Shown here piece by piece: positions 58,500 to 64,000 of a DNA stretch of 64,000 nt. The position numbers were made by a program, and so were the translations under genes. Source of the stretch: Roseibium hamelinense (GTDB lineage: Bacteria; Pseudomonadota; Alphaproteobacteria; Rhizobiales; Stappiaceae). The DNA lies in NCBI RefSeq assembly GCF_007830545.1, contig NZ_VLLF01000009.1, positions 186,001-250,000 on the forward strand. Reading direction: 5' to 3'. The notes under the pieces are model-generated. The model saw nothing but the letters and a program-made list of their open reading frames with translations, did no database searches and had not been told where the DNA came from. Positions within the stretch are counted from its first letter, which is position 1, and every line of letters starts with the position of its first letter.

Positions 58500-59905
58500 A
58501 TGCACCTATTTGTCCCATGACAATTTGGCCACCAGATAAAAACGACCTTAAACGACCCGCCTATCAATCACTTGCGGAATGGGTTGCATCTGCGATCCGC
58601 GACAACACACTCAAACCCGGCTTGCGACTGCCTACCCATCGGGAGCTCGCTTACCAAATTGGCCTCAGTATCCACACTGTAAGTAGGGCTTACGAAGAGC
58701 TGGTTCGGCGGGGGCTTATAGTCGCGCATGTAGGGCGCGGAACGTTTGTACGCGGTGAAGACAATGAGTCAAAAACGCCCTTCGTCACGGATTCGGCTCA
58801 GGAAAGCCTCATTGATTGTTCAATTTTGAAACCCGTTTGTGCGGATGTTCATCTTCAGACCATGCAATCAGCTTTACTGGGTCTCGGCACCGAACTCAGG
58901 CGATCCGTTGTGACTTCTTTCCGTCCGGCAAATGCTTTGCAGCCATACACCCCATCCTTTGAAAAATGGCTACAAACTTGCGGGCTGGAAACGTCGGTAG
59001 GCAGTGTACTGGTCACAAATGGCAACACTGCCGCCATGACAATAGCTCTCATGACAGTTGCAAGAAGTGGTGATGTCATTGTGACGGAAAAGCTCGGGCA
59101 TCATACACTGAAGGCGCTCGCTGCTTACCTAGGCTTACGGCTAAAGGGACTGGACACCGACCGGGAAGGCATTCTGCCAGACGATTTCCACCGGGCCTGC
59201 CAAGACGGAACGGTTCGGGCACTATACGTAATGCCGTCAGGACTGAACCCTACGGCCGCGATGATGGGCACTGAACGCCGCCAGGATATCGCAGCAATTG
59301 CTCGGCGTTTCGACGTAAAAATCATTGAAAACGATGCCTGGGGACCACTTCAAACGAACCGTCCAGAACCAATCGCTCATATTGCGCCAGAACGGACATT
59401 TTACTTCACGGGGTTTTCCAAATGCCTCATGCCGGGACTGCGCATCGGCTGCCTTGTTGTTCCGACATCTGCGATCTCAGCGAGTGCAAATAGGCACCTG
59501 GCAACGAATTGGATCGCAACGCCTTTAATGGCGGAGATTGCGGCAAATTGGATTGTAGATGGCACAGCAGACGCGCTCCTAGAATGGCAAAAGCAGGCTT
59601 TGAATGAACGCAATATGATTGCAGCAAAAGAACTGGCATCCTCATCCTATGCATCCAGCCCAAACGGACTGCATGTTTGGCTCTCCCTGCCAGAAACATG
59701 GACCGAGCAGGAATTCGTCGCACAGGCCCACTTAAACGGTGTCGCAGTCGCGCCAGGATCAGTTTTTGCAGTTGCGCCTGACACCCAAAGCCGAGGCGTC
59801 CGAATCTGCCTTGGCAGTCCATCGACGGAGGATTTGGAAAGGGCACTGCGGATTTTAGCGCAATTGGCGCAAAGCGTACCGGAACCAGTCGCATTGGCGC
59901 TTTAA
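58493..59905 (+). CDS. enuR: MocR/GntR-type regulator of ectoine use (EnuR-like)
   Basis: 470-residue regulator with a GntR winged helix (~22-88: AYQSLAEWVASAIRDNTLKPGLRLPTHRELAYQIGLSIHTVSRAYEELVRRGLI, described here only as a region) and an aminotransferase-like domain (~115-460). The PLP-binding Lys310 is in YFTGFSKCLMPGLRIG. EnuR proteins bind PLP and sense the ectoine breakdown product N-alpha-acetyl-diaminobutyrate, relieving repression of ectoine catabolism genes. Direct neighbourhood of eutABCD makes this assignment strong. Unlike in Ruegeria-type clusters, no uehABC transporter separates it from eutA. The start at 58493 overlaps a dyad; ATG 58517 is an alternative. Confidence 0.88.
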   Translation: MSDAPICPMTIWPPDKNDLKRPAYQSLAEWVASAIRDNTLKPGLRLPTHRELAYQIGLSIHTVSRAYEELVRRGLIVAHVGRGTFVRGEDNESKTPFVTDSAQESLIDCSILKPVCADVHLQTMQSALLGLGTELRRSVVTSFRPANALQPYTPSFEKWLQTCGLETSVGSVLVTNGNTAAMTIALMTVARSGDVIVTEKLGHHTLKALAAYLGLRLKGLDTDREGILPDDFHRACQDGTVRALYVMPSGLNPTAAMMGTERRQDIAAIARRFDVKIIENDAWGPLQTNRPEPIAHIAPERTFYFTGFSKCLMPGLRIGCLVVPTSAISASANRHLATNWIATPLMAEIAANWIVDGTADALLEWQKQALNERNMIAAKELASSSYASSPNGLHVWLSLPETWTEQEFVAQAHLNGVAVAPGSVFAVAPDTQSRGVRICLGSPSTEDLERALRILAQLAQSVPEPVALAL

Positions 59906-59932
59906 CCGGCTGCCAAACGAAATTGTCATGCT

Positions 59933-59948
59933 TCAATTTTAAAATTGA
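59933..59948. promoter_or_regulatory. 16-bp palindrome upstream of eutA
   Basis: TCAATTTTAAAATTGA is a perfect palindrome, 28 bp after the enuR stop and 114 bp before eutA. Its right half runs into AATTGACA (59943-59950), an 8-mer also present just before enuR (58477-58484). The TTGACA could be a -35 box, but no well spaced -10 box was found. Candidate EnuR operator for the eut operon. Confidence 0.45.
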
Positions 59949-60061
59949 CATGGTTTTATTTCTCAACCACCGTACTAGAGGTTGGGTCTGATGCAGCATA
60001 ATTCATCAGAGCGCTTCACCTTCAAATAAAACTAAACAATGGATCCGAACGGGAAGCCGGT

Positions 60062-60823
60062 ATGAAGAGTCCGATGATCCAGCAGTTACCTCACAACGTT
60101 TCGTTCGAGGGCCTTCCTGCGCCAAAACGAATAGGCCTCATTGCGCTTGCGACCGACCAGACAGCAGAACGCGATTTCGCTCGAATCTGTGACCCCGATG
60201 AAGCCGCCGTGTATGTCTCACGGGTGCCATACGAAAACCCCACCACAGTGGAGAACTTGCGCCTGATGGGTCCCCGCCTTAAGGATGCGGCCGATCTCAT
60301 TTTGCCTGGACAGCCACTTGATGTGGTCGCCTACGGCTGCACGTCCGCTTCAGTCATCCTTGGCAACGAAACTGTTTTTCGGGCACTCAAGGCCTCCAAA
60401 CCGGCCGCTGCTTACGTAACGCCAGCGTCTGCCGCATACGATGCATTCACAGCCTTAGGCGTCCAAAATCTCAGCATTCTAACCCCCTACAGCGCTGCTG
60501 TGTCGGGAGACGTACTTGCCTATTTTCGCCAGCAAGGGTTTGACATCACCTCGTCCTGCCATCTGGGACTGGACGACGATCAAGTCATGGCGCATGTCAG
60601 CCATCAGAGCTTGATCGACGCGGCCGAAGCAACCGTCACAAGCGAAACAGACGGGCTATTCGTCTCCTGTACGGCCCTTCGTTCGATGGAAAGTATCGAC
60701 CGAATCGAACAACGCCTCGGCAAATATGTGGTGACTTCAAACCAGGCTATGATCTGGCGGTCGTTGAGGCTTGCAGGCATTTCCCGTCCCATTCCAGGCT
60801 TTGGTCGGCTTTTTCACCTATGA
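60062..60823 (+). CDS. eutA: Ectoine utilization protein EutA
   Basis: 253-residue protein of the Asp/Glu/hydantoin racemase-like (maleate isomerase) superfamily. The two Cys at the active sites are in VAYGCTSASVILG and LFVSCTALRSME. In hydroxyectoine breakdown EutA, EutB and EutC together are proposed to convert hydroxyectoine to ectoine; EutA is thought to act as a racemase-like step. It overlaps eutB by 4 bp (ATGA). The motif order and context exclude ordinary aspartate racemase. Confidence 0.9.
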   Translation: MKSPMIQQLPHNVSFEGLPAPKRIGLIALATDQTAERDFARICDPDEAAVYVSRVPYENPTTVENLRLMGPRLKDAADLILPGQPLDVVAYGCTSASVILGNETVFRALKASKPAAAYVTPASAAYDAFTALGVQNLSILTPYSAAVSGDVLAYFRQQGFDITSSCHLGLDDDQVMAHVSHQSLIDAAEATVTSETDGLFVSCTALRSMESIDRIEQRLGKYVVTSNQAMIWRSLRLAGISRPIPGFGRLFHL

Positions 60824-61842
60824 CTAATTTTCAAAAAGAGAGATGTTGGCTGAAAGACAGCAAGATCCGTCTTCAGGACATCTACATGGCCAGGCAACGG
60901 ATCCACGGCCGTGTAAACCGCACGCCGTTGGTTAAATCCGACGCGCTTTCACAACTGTGCGGCGCCGAGGTGCTTTTGAAACTGGAGCACCAACAACGGA
61001 CTGGAAGTTTCAAACTTCGCGGCGCAACGAACGCAATTGTCAAACTATCTGATGAGGAGCGGGAGAAAGGCATCGTAGGCGCGTCGACCGGTAACCACGG
61101 CCGTGGACTGGCCTACGCCGCGGCTCGGGCAGGAGCGCGCTGCGTGATCTGCATGTCTCGTTTGGTACCTGAGAACAAAGTCGCCGCCATCCGGGACCTT
61201 GGTGCTGAAGTGCGCATTGTCGGCAGTTCCCAAGACGATGCCCAAGAAGAAGTCGACCGTTTGGTTGTAGAAAGGGGGATGACCATGCTGCCACCTTTCG
61301 ACCATCCGGATGTCATCGCTGGACAGGGTACACTTGGCTTGGAGATCCTCGAAGACGCTCCTCAGGTCGATACGGTTTTGATTCCGCTTTCAGGTGGAGG
61401 GCTGATCTCGGGTATTGCGCTTGCCATGAAGTCGGCGAACCCGTCAATCCGCGTGTTCGGCATATCAATGGACAGGGGAGCGGCGATGATCGCGAGCATC
61501 AATGCGGGCAAACCGGTCAAGGTTGAAGAATATCCAAGTTTAGCGGATTCGCTGGGTGGCGGGATCGGTTTGGAAAATAAGTACACATTCAACATGGTTC
61601 GAGATCTCGTCGACCAGTGCATCACGGTAGACGAGGCTCAAATTGCTGCCGCCGTACGCCATGCATACTGGGAGGAGCAGCAAGTCATTGAAGGGGCTGG
61701 AAGCGTTGGAATTGCCGCGCTTCTTTCCAAAAAGATTCATAACCCAGGCCGGTGCATAGTGCTCTTAAGCGGAAGCAATATCGACATGGCTCTACACAAA
61801 CGCTTGATCGATGGTGAAAACGTCGATCTATCCAGTACGTAA
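60820..61842 (+). CDS. eutB: Hydroxyectoine utilization dehydratase EutB
   Basis: 340-residue PLP-dependent enzyme of the threonine-dehydratase fold type II group. The PLP Lys is in QRTGSFKLRGATNA, the glycine loop is SGGGLISGIALAM and the Ser/Gly phosphate site is near GASTGNHGRGLAYA. No ACT regulatory domain is attached, as in catabolic members. It is proposed to eliminate the hydroxyl group of hydroxyectoine derivatives. It is coupled to eutA by the ATGA overlap and followed by eutC after 19 bp. Confidence 0.92.
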   Translation: MTNFQKERCWLKDSKIRLQDIYMARQRIHGRVNRTPLVKSDALSQLCGAEVLLKLEHQQRTGSFKLRGATNAIVKLSDEEREKGIVGASTGNHGRGLAYAAARAGARCVICMSRLVPENKVAAIRDLGAEVRIVGSSQDDAQEEVDRLVVERGMTMLPPFDHPDVIAGQGTLGLEILEDAPQVDTVLIPLSGGGLISGIALAMKSANPSIRVFGISMDRGAAMIASINAGKPVKVEEYPSLADSLGGGIGLENKYTFNMVRDLVDQCITVDEAQIAAAVRHAYWEEQQVIEGAGSVGIAALLSKKIHNPGRCIVLLSGSNIDMALHKRLIDGENVDLSST

Positions 61843-61861
61843 GCCGCAGGGGAACCAATTC

Positions 61862-62854
61862 ATGTCCGAAATAAGCATTTTGACTGAAGCAGACCTGCGT
61901 CGCGTCATCTCGCTGGATACAGCTTCGGTAGATTGCATCGAAACCGCGTTTCACCTTTTGGCCACTGAAAAAGTCGTTATGCCGCCGGTACTAAGTTTTC
62001 ACATTCCTGAACACAACGGCGAGATCGATGTGAAGACCGCATATGTTCCCGGAATCGACTCTTTCGCTATAAAAATGAGCCCCGGATTTTTCGACAATCC
62101 AAAGCTTGGTCTTCCAAGTCTAAACGGTCTAATGGTGCTGTTTTCTTCACATACAGGGCTGGTCGAAGCGCTTCTGTTGGACAATGGCTATTTGACAGAT
62201 GTTCGCACTGCAGCCGCTGGCGGTGTTGCGGCAAAATGGTTGTCTAGAAAAGATTCAAAAAGCGTTGGCATTTTAGGGGCTGGCACCCAAGCTCGTCTGC
62301 AGCTCAAAGCTCTCACCTTGGTGCGCGAGATTGAAGAGGCATTTGTTTGGGCGAGAGATCCTGCAAAAGCGTCAGCCTTTTCCGAACGTTGTGCCAAAGA
62401 TCTCGGCATCCCGGTAAGATCCGCGGCGACGATTGATGAGGTAGCAGAACAGTCGGATATTCTCGTTACAACGACCCCCTCCAAGGAATCCCTTTTGTCG
62501 GCCAAGCACTTGCGGCGTGGTATGCATGTCACGGCGATGGGCTCAGACGCAGACTACAAGAACGAATTGGCTCCGGAAGTAGTCAGTAAAGCCGATCTGT
62601 TCGCATGTGATCGTTTGGAGCAATCTCGCACGCGCGGCGAGCTACGCGCCGCCCTCGCAGCAGGCGTAGTCGCTCCAGATGCCGCCTTTCCAGAGCTAGG
62701 CGAGATCATCGCTATGGGGAAATCTGGCCGACAATCAAATGATGAAATTACGGTTTGCGACCTAACCGGAACCGGAGTTCAAGACACGGCGATCGCCACA
62801 CTGGCCCGAAGCCGGGCAACCACTGCCGGTGCCGGCACTCGTTTTCAAAGCTGA
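61862..62854 (+). CDS. eutC: Ectoine utilization protein EutC (ornithine-cyclodeaminase-like)
   Basis: 330-residue ornithine cyclodeaminase/mu-crystallin family protein. The Rossmann motif is VGILGAGTQARLQLKAL, with NGYLTDVRTAAAGGVAAKWL, VTAMGSDADYKNEL and EIIAMGKSGRQ. It should be the NAD-dependent reductase or cyclodeaminase that completes conversion of the EutB product to ectoine. The start is ATG 61862, with GGGGAA upstream; an ATG at 61811 inside eutB is in frame but unlikely. eutD follows after 18 bp. Confidence 0.9.
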   Translation: MSEISILTEADLRRVISLDTASVDCIETAFHLLATEKVVMPPVLSFHIPEHNGEIDVKTAYVPGIDSFAIKMSPGFFDNPKLGLPSLNGLMVLFSSHTGLVEALLLDNGYLTDVRTAAAGGVAAKWLSRKDSKSVGILGAGTQARLQLKALTLVREIEEAFVWARDPAKASAFSERCAKDLGIPVRSAATIDEVAEQSDILVTTTPSKESLLSAKHLRRGMHVTAMGSDADYKNELAPEVVSKADLFACDRLEQSRTRGELRAALAAGVVAPDAAFPELGEIIAMGKSGRQSNDEITVCDLTGTGVQDTAIATLARSRATTAGAGTRFQS

Positions 62855-62872
62855 CGCTCACGGGAGAGTCCC

Positions 62873-64000
62873 TTGCCAGATATCGAACTTCCCTTCAGCC
62901 GCGCAGAATATGATGACCGCTTAACCAAGGCCCGCAAAGCGATGGAGACCAAGGGCATTGACCTTTTGGTCGTGACCGATCCGTCCAACATGGCTTGGCT
63001 CACCGGCTATGACGGCTGGTCGTTCTATGTACACCAGTGCGTTTTGGTTTCAATGGATGGAGAACCGTTCTGGTACGGCCGTCAGCAAGATGCCAATGGC
63101 GCAGTGCGCACCGTCTATATGCATGAGGACAATATTCTCTTTTATCCGGATCATTATGTTCAATCGACCGAACGTCATCCGATGGAACACCTCAGCAAAA
63201 TTATTCATGAAAAAGGCTGGGCCAGCCGGCGCATTGGCGTGGAGATGGACAACTACTACTTCTCAGCCGCCGCCTACGCGACCTTAGTTACACACCTACC
63301 GAACGCTAGATTCACCGACGCAACCGCGTTGGTCAATTGGTGCCGGTCAGTCAAGTCCGAGCAAGAACTGACTTATATGCGGACTGCCGGGCGGATCGTG
63401 GAATTGATGCATCATCGGATCTTTGACAAAGTCGAACCGGGCATGCGCAAGTGCGATCTTGTTGCCGAAATCTATGATGCCGGCATCCGTGGTATTGATG
63501 GCCTTGGTGGCGATTATCCCGCAATTGTTCCTCTCTTGCCATCCGGGAGTGATGCGGCAGCGCCCCATTTGACATGGGACGACAGGCCCATGAAAAAAGG
63601 CGAAGGTACTTTCTTCGAGATTGCCGGGTGCTATCGCCGCTACCACGCACCACTCTCACGCACTGTATTTCTCGGCAAGCCGCCTCAAACCTTCATCGAT
63701 GCCGATAAAGCTGTTCAAGAAGGCATGATGGCCGGCCTTGAAGCCGCGCGCGCTGGCAACAGGTGCGAAGATATTGCCAGCGCGTTTTTTGCGGTTCTCA
63801 AGCGCCATGGCATCATCAAAGACAATCGGACAGGCTACCCAATCGGGATAAGCTATCCACCAGACTGGGGCGAGCGCACCATGAGTTTGCGCCCAGGTGA
63901 TACAACCATTCTACAAGCAGGCATGACATTTCATTTCATGACCGGACTCTGGATGGATGATTGGGGTATGGAAACCACAGAAAGCATTGTCATTACCAAT
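62873..64000 (+). CDS. eutD: Ectoine hydrolase (EutD/DoeA), truncated by window edge
   Basis: 376 codons are visible from a TTG start (62873, GGGAGAG 5 nt upstream) to the right edge without a stop. The N-terminal creatinase domain begins PDIELPFSRAEYDDRLTKAR and has DPSNMAWLTGYDGWSFY. The peptidase-M24-like catalytic domain begins near KSEQELTYMRTAGRIVE and contains GLGGDYPAIVPLLPSG, FEIAGCYRRYHAPLSRTVFLG and GMTFHFMTGLW. It opens the ectoine ring to N-acetyl-L-2,4-diaminobutyrate. As in family members, the metal ligands of true M24 peptidases are largely replaced. The deacetylase eutE would be expected next, outside the window. Confidence 0.9.
   Translation, partial: MPDIELPFSRAEYDDRLTKARKAMETKGIDLLVVTDPSNMAWLTGYDGWSFYVHQCVLVSMDGEPFWYGRQQDANGAVRTVYMHEDNILFYPDHYVQSTERHPMEHLSKIIHEKGWASRRIGVEMDNYYFSAAAYATLVTHLPNARFTDATALVNWCRSVKSEQELTYMRTAGRIVELMHHRIFDKVEPGMRKCDLVAEIYDAGIRGIDGLGGDYPAIVPLLPSGSDAAAPHLTWDDRPMKKGEGTFFEIAGCYRRYHAPLSRTVFLGKPPQTFIDADKAVQEGMMAGLEAARAGNRCEDIASAFFAVLKRHGIIKDNRTGYPIGISYPPDWGERTMSLRPGDTTILQAGMTFHFMTGLWMDDWGMETTESIVITN

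Noticed and set aside
58299-58505. 68-codon minus-strand frame in the gap before enuR
   Set aside because: No ribosome site, no conserved-looking motif, and it overlaps the enuR start and several inverted repeats; treated as chance.
1-64000. tRNA, rRNA, CRISPR arrays, insertion sequences, phage genes and restriction or toxin-antitoxin systems
   Set aside because: Looked for on both strands by motif and by protein content; none was recognisable. Very short RNA genes could be missed by eye.

Overview
This 64 kb window looks like chromosomal DNA of an alphaproteobacterium. Moderate GC, an EnuR/EutABCD ectoine-catabolism cluster, TakP-type TRAP transporters, a CobW/WD40 pair and many HAAT and TRAP uptake systems suggest a heterotrophic, probably marine member of the Hyphomicrobiales or Rhodobacterales. 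That placement is inference from gene content. No rRNA, tRNA, CRISPR array, insertion sequence or prophage was seen.

Left part (1-13.6 kb): the 3' part of pyruvate kinase, then hemH, then a seven-gene operon on the minus strand (10667 down to 2178). The operon encodes a long-chain-type acyl-CoA ligase, the five parts of a branched-chain-amino-acid-type (HAAT) ABC transporter, and a phenylacetate-CoA-ligase-like enzyme. It probably imports carboxylic acids and activates them with CoA. A hybrid histidine kinase and an OmpR-type regulator are divergent from it.

TRAP region (13.6-23 kb): one minus-strand unit encodes a TakP-like binding protein, an extended small permease, a large permease with an unusual ~330-residue soluble helical tail, and then a second small/large permease pair without its own binding protein. 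A Cache-domain NarX-like kinase and NarL-like regulator are divergent from it, and an 11-bp-arm dyad lies in the shared promoter region.

Middle (23-47 kb): a PuuD-like amidotransferase; a DUF1007-NicO fusion (probable Ni/Co exporter); a leucine-dehydrogenase-like enzyme; a TetR gene with a clear operator; a LysR gene; a gamma-glutamyltransferase-like enzyme; a DUF2937/WD40/CobW cluster; an aminotransferase; a PAS-GAF-GGDEF protein; an FMN reductase; a USP-BCCT pair facing a LacI regulator; an OmpA-like lipoprotein with an L,D-transpeptidase; a DMT exporter; Ogt; and ChrA with a MarR regulator.

Decaying nucleobase region (46.8-54.3 kb): a flavodoxin-fold NAD(P)H oxidoreductase is broken by one in-frame stop. 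An SsuC/TauC-type ABC permease has two stops and a frameshift. Only the C-terminus of the matching binding protein remains. The ABC ATPase, a cytosine-deaminase-like amidohydrolase, a GlcD-like FAD oxidase, a RidA protein and an 8-oxoguanine-deaminase-like enzyme are still open.

Right end (54.3-64 kb): an MFS transporter, a SprA-like putative metalloprotease, a creatininase-family protein, an SDR, and the ectoine/hydroxyectoine degradation genes enuR-eutA-eutB-eutC-eutD, with eutD cut by the window edge. No ectoine transporter lies inside this cluster, unlike the well-studied enuR-uehABC-eut arrangement.
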